Assembly (NCBI RefSeq): GCF_015477805.1
Contig: NZ_JADLQL010000002.1
Span: 124,001-188,000, forward strand
Length of the DNA: 64,000 bases
Reading direction: 5' to 3'
Source of the DNA: Nocardia flavorosea
Lineage (GTDB): Bacteria; Actinomycetota; Actinomycetes; Mycobacteriales; Mycobacteriaceae
A program made the translations under genes and the position numbers. The notes below the pieces were generated by a model. It ran no database searches and was not told where the DNA came from. It saw only the letters and a list, made by a program, of their open reading frames with translations. Numbering within the stretch: position 1 is the stretch's first letter; every line of letters starts with the position of its first letter. Of this stretch, positions 28,679 through 36,470 are shown in pieces.

Positions 28679-29457
28679 CGATACTGGACCGTCACCGGCG
28701 CATGATCCGACCAACGCTGCGCATAGGACGCGGCGCGTTCGACCACGGCCTGTTTCGCCCGCTCCGCCGCCGCCGGCGTTGCCAGCTGATAGTCGATCCG
28801 CCAGCCCGTATCGTTGTCGAACGCGCGCCCACGATAGGACCACCAACTGAACGGACCGTCGCCCTCCGGGTGAAGTTTTCGCACCACATCCACGTACCCG
28901 GCGGCCGATTGCCGGTCGAGCCAGGCCCGTTCGGCGGGCAGGAAACCGGATTTCTTCAGGTTGCCTTTCCAGTTCTTCAGGTCACGCTCGGTGTGTGCGA
29001 TATTCCAGTCACCCGCGATAACGAAGGCACCGGTACGTGTGGCCATCCGGGCGGCCAGTTCATCCAGGAACCGATACTTCTCGTCCTGCCGCGGCGTATC
29101 CGCCTCACCGGTGTGCACATACACGCTCGCGACCGTGACCTCGTCGAACTCGACCTCGATATACCGGCCGGTGCCGACGAATTCGCTGTCCGGTTCGATA
29201 CCGATCCGCACCGATTTCGCGGGCCGGCGCGACAGCACGCCCACCCCCGCCCGGCCCTTCACTCCGGGTTCCGCGTGCGCCAGCACCCAGCCGTCGGCGA
29301 GCGCAGGAGCCAGAGCGGCGGCGATCTGCGCATCGTCGGCGCGGGTCTCCTGCAGGCAGACGATATCGGCCTCGGTCCGAGCCAGCCAGGGCAGCAAACC
29401 CTTGCCCGCGGCGGCCCGGACGCCGTTGACATTGACGGTGGAGACGATGTATGGCAC
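28675..29457 (-). CDS. xthA: exodeoxyribonuclease III
   Basis: This 260-residue endonuclease/exonuclease/phosphatase-fold enzyme would act at abasic sites in base excision repair. Seen are IVSTVNVNGVRA, the metal Glu in IVCLQETRADD, AGDWNIAHTERDL with catalytic Asp-Asn, and WSDHAPVTV with the catalytic His. The GTG at 29457 gives the family-typical N-terminus PYIVSTVNVNG; the frame is open to 29556. The RNase and barstar genes follow in overlapping fashion, an unusual partnership for a repair gene. Confidence 0.9.
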   Translation of the reverse strand: MPYIVSTVNVNGVRAAAGKGLLPWLARTEADIVCLQETRADDAQIAAALAPALADGWVLAHAEPGVKGRAGVGVLSRRPAKSVRIGIEPDSEFVGTGRYIEVEFDEVTVASVYVHTGEADTPRQDEKYRFLDELAARMATRTGAFVIAGDWNIAHTERDLKNWKGNLKKSGFLPAERAWLDRQSAAGYVDVVRKLHPEGDGPFSWWSYRGRAFDNDTGWRIDYQLATPAAAERAKQAVVERAASYAQRWSDHAPVTVQYR

Positions 29458-29549
29458 GGATCGACCGTACAAGGACACGTCGCCGCAGTTCACCGGCACC
29501 CGCCCGATCTGCGACGCGAGCAGTTCCCACGCTCGGGGACATCCGATAA

Positions 29550-29563
29550 TCGACAAGTGTCGA
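29550..29563. promoter_or_regulatory. palindrome with adjacent GATAAT upstream of the ESX-lysozyme gene
   Basis: TCGACA-AG-TGTCGA is a perfect 14-base inverted repeat, overlapping by one or two bases a GATAAT that resembles a -10 box (29545-29550). It lies 32 bases before the start codon at 29595. A repressor site at the promoter is plausible. Confidence 0.3.
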
Positions 29564-29594
29564 CCGTTTCTTCCCAGCCGAGAATGGAGTGCAA

Positions 29595-30761
29595 ATGAGC
29601 CCTCCTGACCCCAAGAAGATCGGCGACCTGGAGACCCTTCCGGGCTGCGCCCCGAAAGCGTTGCAAGCGCTGTTCGACGCGGCCGAGGAGGTCATCCAGA
29701 GACAGGTCCAGCTGCTGGGGGAGGGTACGCCGTCCAAGGCCCCGGACCTGCGACAAGAGCTCCGCCAGGAAGGTATCGCCAACCCGGACCATCAGTCGAC
29801 GATGCTGACGAATTACGGCAACAGCCAAGCCAAGGTCGACAACGTCACCAACGAATTCAGGACCCAGGACGGAGAAATCCCCGAACACACGGCCACAGTC
29901 GGCGGGGCTGTCGGGGACGCCTACAGCGCCATCGAGACCGCGGTCGGGGATCTCAACGACACGATCGCTGAAGCCCACAAGCCGGAAAACATTGTGGTGG
30001 TGAAAAACGACAAGGGAGAGGTCACTTCGCGACATCTGACGGATAAGATGCTCAAGGACCTCTTCAACGGACTCTGGGTTGCGGTGGACAAGACGTACGA
30101 TGAAGTCAGTAACGTTTCCGACCAGGCGGCCGAACAGGCACGGAAGATCGCCGGCGGCGAGACATCCTTCAACCGGAGTCCTTATAACGGGACCCCGCCG
30201 CCGGTAATCCCCACCGTGTCCGGTCCGAGCGGAACACCCACAGCCTCGGTGACCCCTACCTCGGGTTTGATGAGTCCCCCAACACCCTCCGGCAACGCAC
30301 CCGATCCGCTGGAGGTAATGAAATACTTGATCGAGGAGCATGGATTCACTCCGGCGCAGGCAGCGGGAATTGCCGCCAACGTGGCATACGAGTCGAGCTT
30401 CAATGTCGGGGCGACCGGTGACAATGGAACGGCTCACGGATTATTCCAATGGCGTTTCGATCGATACGCCGGGCTTCAGGAGTTCGCGAGCCGACCTGGC
30501 GAGAATATCAACAGCTGGGAAACACATATCGATTACATGGTCCACGAACTCCGTAGCGGAAGCTCCTACCAGGCAGCCGAGAATGCCGTGTACGGCAACC
30601 CCAATCAAGCCGACGTAGTGGCGAGCAAATTCGACGAACTGTACGAGCGAAGCTCAGGAGCCACCACCGCGGCGCGTGCAAATCACGCACTGACACTCCT
30701 CAACGATTGGAATTCTCCCTCGAATCAGTGGAAGAATTCCGAATCGAATATCGCCATCTGA
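29595..30761 (+). CDS. ESX-like protein with C-terminal phage-tail-lysozyme-type domain
   Basis: This 388-residue protein lacks a signal peptide. Residues about 1-185 are helical and resemble the N-terminal domain of the protein encoded at 33421: LFDAAEEVIQRQVQLL and DHQSTMLTNYGNSQAKVD here, against LDAAEQAIQNCADLM and DNSIMIENYNTKIAQVD there. A Pro/Thr-rich linker (195-240) leads to a lysozyme-like domain of phage tail type, EHGFTPAQAAGIAANVAYES then GTAHGLFQWRFDRY. The ATG at 29595 is fixed by GGAG five bases earlier. GC content is visibly lower than in flanking genes. Export by a type VII system and wall cutting are inferences. Confidence 0.75.
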   Translation: MSPPDPKKIGDLETLPGCAPKALQALFDAAEEVIQRQVQLLGEGTPSKAPDLRQELRQEGIANPDHQSTMLTNYGNSQAKVDNVTNEFRTQDGEIPEHTATVGGAVGDAYSAIETAVGDLNDTIAEAHKPENIVVVKNDKGEVTSRHLTDKMLKDLFNGLWVAVDKTYDEVSNVSDQAAEQARKIAGGETSFNRSPYNGTPPPVIPTVSGPSGTPTASVTPTSGLMSPPTPSGNAPDPLEVMKYLIEEHGFTPAQAAGIAANVAYESSFNVGATGDNGTAHGLFQWRFDRYAGLQEFASRPGENINSWETHIDYMVHELRSGSSYQAAENAVYGNPNQADVVASKFDELYERSSGATTAARANHALTLLNDWNSPSNQWKNSESNIAI

Positions 30762-30877
30762 GCCGCGCGGTGGAGCCGGGCCGCCCATCGGCTGGACCTC
30801 CGCCCTGGACAGGGTTGACGGCTGCGGCCGTAGAATGACAGGTCACCGCTACTTGCCAGGAAGGGGTGACGACATCG

Positions 30878-31726
30878 ATGTCAGGCACCTCCGCAACCCC
30901 AGCGCCCGAGCCGGTCACCGCCCTGCATCTGGGCTCCGGCGAACCGCTACTTCTCCTGCACGATATCCTGCTCTCTCCGCATTGCTGGGAGCGGACCGCC
31001 ACCCTGCTGGCCGCGCGGTGTGAGGTTTTCGCGCCGGCGCTCGGCGGGCACTGGGGTGGCCCCGAGTTCCCGGGTGGCCGCTACTCCGCCGCCACCCTGG
31101 CCGACCGGGTCGAGGCACAATTGGACGATCTGGGCTGGCGAACCTGCCATATCGCCGGGAATGCACTGGGCGGCTGGGTGGGGTTCGAATTGGCGCGCCG
31201 CGGCCGGGCACGTACGCTCACCGCGATCGCACCGGCCGGGGGCTGGAAAACCCCGTCGGCGACCCAGCTCCGCGCGGCCGCCGGTATCGCGTCGATGATC
31301 CCGGCAACCGAAGTCTTGCGGAAGCTGGGTAGTTCCCCCGTCGACAACCGGTTCGTGCGTTGGGGGACGGCTCATTTGCTGACGAAGAACACGGGGGCTG
31401 TCTCCCGCACGGATATGTCCGCCGTCATCCTGGCCGCACTGCACTGCTCCGCGCTGCCCGCGCTGACCGCGGCGGCCTTGCGGGGACCGTCCCTGACGAA
31501 CATGTCGGACCTGGCGACCCCGGTCCGGGTGATCCTGGCCGACTCCGATCGTGTTCTACCGGCCACGGCGCACGGCCGGCGGTTCCTGCGTGAGCTGCCG
31601 GAATCGGCGGACCGCATCATGCTGAACCGGGCCGGGCACGTTCCGATGCTGGAGGATCCCGAACGGATCGCCACCCTCGTCGCCGAACATATCTACGCCA
31701 GCCGCGACCATCTACGGGCTGTGTAA
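30878..31726 (+). CDS. alpha/beta-hydrolase fold protein without nucleophile serine
   Basis: This 282-residue alpha/beta-hydrolase has a well-formed nucleophile elbow region, but the motif reads HIAGNALGGWVGFELARR, where the family has GNSLGGW: the Ser is replaced by Ala. The Asp (VILADSDRVLP) and His (NRAGHVPMLED) of the triad remain. It is likely either a non-catalytic binder or an enzyme using a different mechanism. The ATG at 30878 follows AGGAAGG; a GTG at 30866 is also in frame. The stop codon TAA lies inside copy 2 of the dispersed 3' element. Confidence 0.85.
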   Translation: MSGTSATPAPEPVTALHLGSGEPLLLLHDILLSPHCWERTATLLAARCEVFAPALGGHWGGPEFPGGRYSAATLADRVEAQLDDLGWRTCHIAGNALGGWVGFELARRGRARTLTAIAPAGGWKTPSATQLRAAAGIASMIPATEVLRKLGSSPVDNRFVRWGTAHLLTKNTGAVSRTDMSAVILAALHCSALPALTAAALRGPSLTNMSDLATPVRVILADSDRVLPATAHGRRFLRELPESADRIMLNRAGHVPMLEDPERIATLVAEHIYASRDHLRAV

Positions 31727-31838
31727 TTTTGCGGCTGTACCTCTTGGCGCCGCCTTCGGCGGCACGGGTTTCGGCCCCCTGGGTCCGTAACCTTTCAGGG
31801 CCTCATAAGATTCGGCACCGCCGCTGGTTATGTTGGTC
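31718..31838 (+). repeat. dispersed 3'-end hairpin element, copy 2
   Basis: It begins GGCTGTGTAATTTTGCGG, so the hydrolase stop codon TAA is formed by the element itself. It then shows GCGCCGCC-TTC-GGCGGCAC, a second hairpin GGTTTCGG...CCGTAACC, TTTCAGGGCC, and the tail TAAGATTCGGCACCGCCGCTGG. All of these parts align with copy 3. Confidence 0.8.
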
Positions 31839-31953
31839 TTTCGGGGGCGGAATCGGTGAAGTCCCTGCTTAACTCGGCGCTGTCCAGGCACGCTCGGTCC
31901 AAGGTCTGTGGCGCCTCTATCACCGGGCCCTGCAGATCTCTCGCCGACCGTTT

Positions 31954-33201
31954 TCAGAGGGCGAGAATGCCCTTGGCAACATGGGTCACCTGGATTTCGT
32001 TGCTGCCCGCGTAGATCATCAGGGATTTGGCGTCGCGGGCCAGCTGTTCGACCCGGTACTCCGACATGTAGCCGTTGCCGCCGAACAGCTGTACAGCTTC
32101 CATGGCGACCTCGGTGGCCGCTTCCGAGGAGTACAACTTCACCGCGGAGGCTTCCGAAAGGCTCAGCGGTTTGCCGGCTTTCCCGCGTTCGATGATGTTG
32201 AAGACCATGTTCTGCACATTGATCCGCGCCACCTCCATCTTCGCGAGCTTGAGCTGGATCAGCTGGAAGCGGCCGATTTCCTGTCCCCACAGTTTGCGGT
32301 TGCGGGCGTACTCGGTGCACAGCCGCAGGCATTCGTTGATCACCCCGAGCGCCATGAAGCCGATGCCGACGCGTTCGGCCACGAAACTGGATTTGGCGCT
32401 TTCCCGGCCGTCACCGCCGCGGTGTTCCTCGGTTTCGCCGAGCAGCCGGTCGCGGCCGACGCGGACGTTGTCGAAGAAAAGTTCGCCGGTCGGTGAGGCG
32501 TGCAGGCCCATCTTCTTGAACGGTTTGCCCTGGGTGAGGCCCTCCATGCCCTTGTCGAGCACGAAGGTGAGCACCTTGCGGTCGCGGGCCGGGGTTCCGT
32601 CGCCTTCGTCGAGTTTCGCGTACACGACGAGCGTGTCGGCGAAGGGGCCGTTGGTGATGAAGGTTTTCTGCCCGTTGAGAATGTAGTCCTCGCCGTCGCG
32701 GCGCACGGAGGTTTTCATACCGCCGAAGGCGTCGGATCCGGAATCCGGTTCGGTGATCGCCCAGCACGCGATCTTGCGCAGGCTCACGATATCGGGCACC
32801 CACCGCTCCTGCTGGGCGAGTGTGCCGCGGGACAGGATGGTGGCGCCGCCGAGCCCGGTGCTGACGCCGAGTGAGCTGCACAGGCCCATGCACACGCCGG
32901 AGAGTTCGCTGGTCAGCACGGCCATCATGGTCTGCTGATCGAATCCCGCGCCGGAGGATTCTTTGTCCCCGGATGCCGGTTTCTCCGCGCCTTCGGCCGC
33001 CGCGCGCCTGGCGGCCAGCTGCTTGTTCAGCGCTTCCTCGGCCATCGCGCCGATACCGAAGTCCGCGTACAGCTTGCGTAGCACCGGGTAGGGCAGCATT
33101 TCGCCGCTGTCGAGTGCGTCGAGGTGGGGGCGTACTTCCTTATCGATGAAAGTCCGGACCGCGTCGCGGACCATCAGATCGGTATCGGACCATTCGAACA
33201 T
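31954..33201 (-). CDS. acyl-CoA dehydrogenase
   Basis: This 415-residue FAD enzyme would introduce an alpha-beta double bond into an acyl-CoA. Family signatures are WAITEPDSGSDAFG and QLFGGNGYMSEYRVEQ. At the usual catalytic Glu position near the C-terminus the sequence is IYAGSNEIQ, with Ala in place of Glu; the Glu in FVAERVGIG aligns with the alternative base used by isovaleryl- and long-chain-type enzymes. A charged insertion lies near residues 65-85 (ARRAAAEGAEKPASGDKE). The ATG at 33201 follows GGAGGG at ideal spacing. Substrate is unknown. Confidence 0.9.
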   Translation of the reverse strand: MFEWSDTDLMVRDAVRTFIDKEVRPHLDALDSGEMLPYPVLRKLYADFGIGAMAEEALNKQLAARRAAAEGAEKPASGDKESSGAGFDQQTMMAVLTSELSGVCMGLCSSLGVSTGLGGATILSRGTLAQQERWVPDIVSLRKIACWAITEPDSGSDAFGGMKTSVRRDGEDYILNGQKTFITNGPFADTLVVYAKLDEGDGTPARDRKVLTFVLDKGMEGLTQGKPFKKMGLHASPTGELFFDNVRVGRDRLLGETEEHRGGDGRESAKSSFVAERVGIGFMALGVINECLRLCTEYARNRKLWGQEIGRFQLIQLKLAKMEVARINVQNMVFNIIERGKAGKPLSLSEASAVKLYSSEAATEVAMEAVQLFGGNGYMSEYRVEQLARDAKSLMIYAGSNEIQVTHVAKGILAL

Positions 33202-33378
33202 CGTCACCCTCCGGGATCACCGTGCTACAGCGTAAACCGCGGGCCGCAGGCGCCGCCGCTTGTTGACAGCGTGCCAGTTTCCATCCTCGGGCGCCATAGC
33301 TCCATGCACTTTCGCGCTGTCGACGGCTCCGGTGCGGCAGCCGGCCGGCCTCCTACCCATTCCTGGGGAGAAGGACCG

Positions 33379-33406
33379 TTCCACAGCGATAATGGACGCT
33401 GTGGAA
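33379..33406. promoter_or_regulatory. perfect inverted repeat enclosing a GATAAT box
   Basis: TTCCACAGCG and CGCTGTGGAA form 10-base perfect arms around the 8-base spacer ATAATGGA, just 14 bases before the ATG at 33421. The spacer and last arm base create GATAAT, a -10-like hexamer, so a bound dimer would cover the promoter. Alternatively the arms could form a hairpin in the 5' leader. Confidence 0.45.
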
Positions 33407-33420
33407 GGTGCCGGATTTCG

Positions 33421-34530
33421 ATGAGACCCGCAGGGTATTGGCAGGTCGAACTCGCCTCACCGCCGGGAGCGAGTAGTGGATTCGCCGCGGTCCTCGACGC
33501 CGCCGAACAGGCGATCCAGAACTGTGCCGATCTGATGGCCACCGGGGCACCGACCGGGGCCGTGAACATGCTGGACATGTTGGACACCCAGCGGCTGGTC
33601 CAGCCGGGTGACAACTCGATCATGATCGAGAACTACAACACGAAAATCGCGCAGGTGGACACGATCCGGCACGCACTGCAACGACAGCACGAGCAGGTGC
33701 TGCTTTCCGCCGACAGCACCTACGACGCCTCCAGCACGAAACTCACGGCCATCAAATTCCATGTGCAGGCTCTGCAAATACGCCTGGGCGGCTCGTACCC
33801 CTTGGACCGAAACGGAAGGCTGCCGGCACATACCGAGACGAAGCTTCTCGAGCTCGTCCTCGATACGGTCGACGATGTATTCGGAGAAACCGAGTCCGCC
33901 GCATCGTGGATCGGCGAGCAGAGTTACCACATCGATGGCGGCACCTCGGATCTCGGCCGGGCCGCCACCCCCGACCTCGGTAACACCGGTACCACCGCCG
34001 CCGGAAACAGCGGGAGCTTCCCGCCGATATTCCCCATGATGCCGCTGGGTGACATGGTGGCGGGTGACGACGAACGCGATCGGGACGATGAGCGGGAAGA
34101 CGACCGGCCGACGTACCTGTCGTCCGCAGAGTCCGACTACTCCCGCTACACCGGCAATACGAGCACCGCCGCGGCCATCTCCGGCGCATTGGACGCCTTG
34201 GGCATCCAGGATCCCGAGGCCCGGGAGAATTGGACGCGTGGATACCTGGTGTTGATCGCGCGAGAGTCCGGCGGCAACCCCAATGCCGTCAACAACTGGG
34301 ACAGCAATGCCGCGGCGGGGCAGAATTCACGGGGACTCACGCAGACGATCCCCAGCACCTTCCGGGCATACCACGTGCGGGGCACGTCCACCGATATCCA
34401 CGATCCGGTCGCAAATGTCGCGGCCAGCATGAATTACGTGATGGATCGATACGATGTCGACCCCGACGGCAGCAACCTGCAGTCCGCCGTCCAGCAGGCC
34501 GATCCGAACAGACCCGCGAAGGGCTACTGA
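33421..34530 (+). CDS. ESX-like protein with C-terminal transglycosylase (SLT) domain
   Basis: This 369-residue protein lacks a signal peptide. Residues 1-170 are the same helical domain type as in the protein at 29595. A highly charged linker follows (DDERDRDDEREDDRP, about 215-230). The C-terminal domain is lysozyme/SLT-like, with the catalytic Glu in LVLIARESGGNPNAVNN and SRGLTQTIPSTFRAYHV typical of soluble transglycosylases that cut glycan strands. The ATG at 33421 is the first credible start; the frame is open to 33124. A striking inverted repeat lies upstream. It was probably exported by a type VII route, as inferred from the family layout. Confidence 0.75.
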   Translation: MRPAGYWQVELASPPGASSGFAAVLDAAEQAIQNCADLMATGAPTGAVNMLDMLDTQRLVQPGDNSIMIENYNTKIAQVDTIRHALQRQHEQVLLSADSTYDASSTKLTAIKFHVQALQIRLGGSYPLDRNGRLPAHTETKLLELVLDTVDDVFGETESAASWIGEQSYHIDGGTSDLGRAATPDLGNTGTTAAGNSGSFPPIFPMMPLGDMVAGDDERDRDDEREDDRPTYLSSAESDYSRYTGNTSTAAAISGALDALGIQDPEARENWTRGYLVLIARESGGNPNAVNNWDSNAAAGQNSRGLTQTIPSTFRAYHVRGTSTDIHDPVANVAASMNYVMDRYDVDPDGSNLQSAVQQADPNRPAKGY

Positions 34531-34576
34531 ACGGCGATATCCGGACGAGCGGGATCCGCACTCCCGGACCCATGAC

Positions 34577-34613
34577 AAAGGGCGCCGAGAACACAGCCCT
34601 GTTCTCGGCGCCC
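34577..34613 (-). terminator. intrinsic terminator of icd
   Basis: GGGCGCCGAGAACA (34580-34593) and TGTTCTCGGCGCCC (34600-34613) form a perfect 14-base-pair stem with a 6-base loop. On the minus strand the stem is followed by TTT, 66 bases after the icd stop. It probably also blocks read-through from the ESX-transglycosylase gene on the other strand. Confidence 0.8.
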
Positions 34614-34678
34614 CGGAAGGCTGCGGCTCCACGATCCGGGTGCTGTTCGCACGCCGGTGCCGTGGGGCCGCGGATTTG

Positions 34679-35896
34679 TCAGCGCAGCGCGCGCGCCAGG
34701 TTGGCGTCGAGCGCGGCAAGGAATTCCTCGGTGGTGAGGTAGCCCTGGTCGCCACCGACCAGCAGCGCGAGATCCTTCGTCATCTGGCCGCCCTCGACGG
34801 TCTTGATGACCACATCCTCGAGAGTCTGCGCGAAACCGATCACCTCGGGGGTGTTGTCCAGCTTGCCGCGATGTTCGAGGCCACGGGTCCAGGCGAAGAT
34901 CGACGCGATCGGGTTGGTCGAGGTCGGCTTGCCCTGCTGGTGCTGGCGGTAGTGCCGGGTGACGGTGCCGTGCGCGGCCTCCGCCTCGCAGGTCTTGCCG
35001 TCCGGGGTGAGCAGCACCGAGGTCATCAGGCCCAGCGAGCCGAAGCCCTGCGCGACGGTATCGGACTGCACATCGCCGTCGTAGTTCTTGCAGGCCCAGA
35101 CGTAGCCGCCCTCCCATTTCATGGAGGAGGCGACCATATCGTCGATCAGCCGGTGCTCGTAGGTGAGGCCGGCCGCGTCGAACTGGGTCTTGAACTCGGC
35201 GTCGAACACCTCCTGGAAGGTGTCCTTGAACATGCCGTCGTAAGCCTTCAGGATGGTGTTCTTGGTCGACATGTAGACCGGGTAGTTCTGCTGCAACCCG
35301 TAGTTGAACGAGGCGCGCGCGAAGTCCTCGATGGACTTCTTGAAGTTGTACATGCCCATGATGACGCCGCCGTCCTCCGGCATCTTCACGACCTCGTGGA
35401 CGATCGGCTCGCTGCCGTCCTCCGGGGTGAAGGTCAGGGTGACGGTTCCGGCCTGGAACGCCTTGAAGTCGGTGGCGCGGTACTGGTCGCCGAAGGCGTG
35501 GCGGCCGATGATGATCGGCTTGGTCCAGCCGGGGACCAGGCGGGGAATGTTGGAGATGATGATCGGCGCGCGGAAGATCGTGCCGCCGAGGATGTTGCGG
35601 ATGGTGCCGTTGGGCGACCGCCACATCTTCTTGAGACCGAACTCCTCGACCCGGGCCTCGTCGGGGGTGATCGTCGCGCATTTGACGCCCACGCCGTGCT
35701 CTTTGATGGCGTTCGCGGCGTCGACGGTGACCTGGTCGTCGGTCTTGTCGCGGTACTCGATGCCGAGGTCGTAGTACTCGAGGTTCAGGTCGAGGTACGG
35801 GTGGATCAGCTTGTCCTTGATGAACTGCCAGATGATCCGGGTCATCTCGTCGCCGTCGAGTTCTACGACGGTGCCTTCAACCTTGATCTTGGACAT
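34679..35896 (-). CDS. icd: NADP-dependent isocitrate dehydrogenase (dimeric type)
   Basis: This 405-residue TCA-cycle enzyme oxidises isocitrate to 2-oxoglutarate. It is of the eukaryote-like subfamily II. Visible features are [18 protein letters not shown], the substrate loop [20 protein letters not shown], the metal-ligand segment [16 protein letters not shown] and [20 protein letters not shown], and the NADP region [14 protein letters not shown] strong ribosome site, AGGAGGACACGAAGATCC, precedes the ATG. It equals Icd1 (Rv3339c) and is followed by a strong terminator. Confidence 0.97.
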   Translation of the reverse strand: MSKIKVEGTVVELDGDEMTRIIWQFIKDKLIHPYLDLNLEYYDLGIEYRDKTDDQVTVDAANAIKEHGVGVKCATITPDEARVEEFGLKKMWRSPNGTIRNILGGTIFRAPIIISNIPRLVPGWTKPIIIGRHAFGDQYRATDFKAFQAGTVTLTFTPEDGSEPIVHEVVKMPEDGGVIMGMYNFKKSIEDFARASFNYGLQQNYPVYMSTKNTILKAYDGMFKDTFQEVFDAEFKTQFDAAGLTYEHRLIDDMVASSMKWEGGYVWACKNYDGDVQSDTVAQGFGSLGLMTSVLLTPDGKTCEAEAAHGTVTRHYRQHQQGKPTSTNPIASIFAWTRGLEHRGKLDNTPEVIGFAQTLEDVVIKTVEGGQMTKDLALLVGGDQGYLTTEEFLAALDANLARALR

Positions 35897-36169
35897 GGAT
35901 CTTCGTGTCCTCCTAAGATGGTGCCCTCATTGCACAACCAGGCGAACACGCTTGTGAGCGGACCCCAGCTGTTCAACAGACAACGTATACATCCCGCGTT
36001 GTCCACGAGACGTCTGATGTAACCAAGACGAGCGTACTGCTTGTGATGATCGCACGGTGCAGCCAGCCCCGGCCGTGAGATTTCACAGAGTGAGTCGTGC
36101 CACAAGGTTACCCGGTGGCGCACCATGCCGATTTCGATCCGCCACACCCCACCGCTACCATGTTGAACA

Positions 36170-36283
36170 GGTCATGAGCGCCAGCGCCAAGCCCCGGCTC
36201 GCTGGCCGGCAACCCTCCAGCTGCGGTGGGGTGCTCCGGGTGATGACCGGGCTTCCGAGAGCCGGGAGCAAGCGCATGTCAGG
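36170..36283 (+). promoter_or_regulatory. SAM-IV riboswitch
   Basis: The sequence reproduces the actinobacterial SAM-IV aptamer almost base for base as I recall it: GGTCATGAGCGCCAGCG, AAGCCCCGGCTCGCTGGCCG, GCAACCCTCCAGCTGCGGTG, GGGTGCTCCGGGTGATGACC, then a variable hairpin and GCAAGCGC. GGTCAT (36170-36175) pairs with ATGACC (36243-36248) as P1. It senses S-adenosylmethionine and here precedes metX. A perfect AGGAGG begins at 36281, at the riboswitch edge, and serves the short ORF at 36295, suggesting translational control. A TACCAT -10-like box lies about ten bases before the aptamer. Confidence 0.9.
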
Positions 36284-36294
36284 AGGTCGCCGTT

Positions 36295-36468
36295 ATGTGC
36301 CGGTGCTGGTCGCCTCGACCCTGGCACTCCGTATCGCGGCGAGCAACCCCCTATTTTCTGGAGCACGAGATGATCGACGGCAGGATCCCCGCCCACCTCA
36401 CGACCGTGACTCATATGGCTCGGCTATCGCCGCCGGTCGCGGCCCGGCGGGCGGAAGCCATCGCGTGA
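36295..36468 (+). CDS. 57-residue ORF under the SAM-IV riboswitch (possible leader peptide)
   Basis: An ATG eight bases after a perfect AGGAGG opens a 57-codon frame, [20 protein letters not shown] and onward, ending with the stop TGA at 36466-36468. Only two bases separate this stop from the metX GTG, which itself has a poor ribosome site. The product is basic, with two N-terminal Cys and two Trp, and matches no family I know. The most economical reading is a small ORF whose translation opens or shields the metX start. A functional protein is possible but unsupported. Confidence 0.5.
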   Translation: MCRCWSPRPWHSVSRRATPYFLEHEMIDGRIPAHLTTVTHMARLSPPVAARRAEAIA

Positions 36469-36470
36469 GG

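Noticed and set aside
36057..36470. long in-frame extension of metX upstream through the riboswitch
   Set aside because: It would translate through the SAM-IV aptamer, and metX homologues begin near the GTG at 36471.
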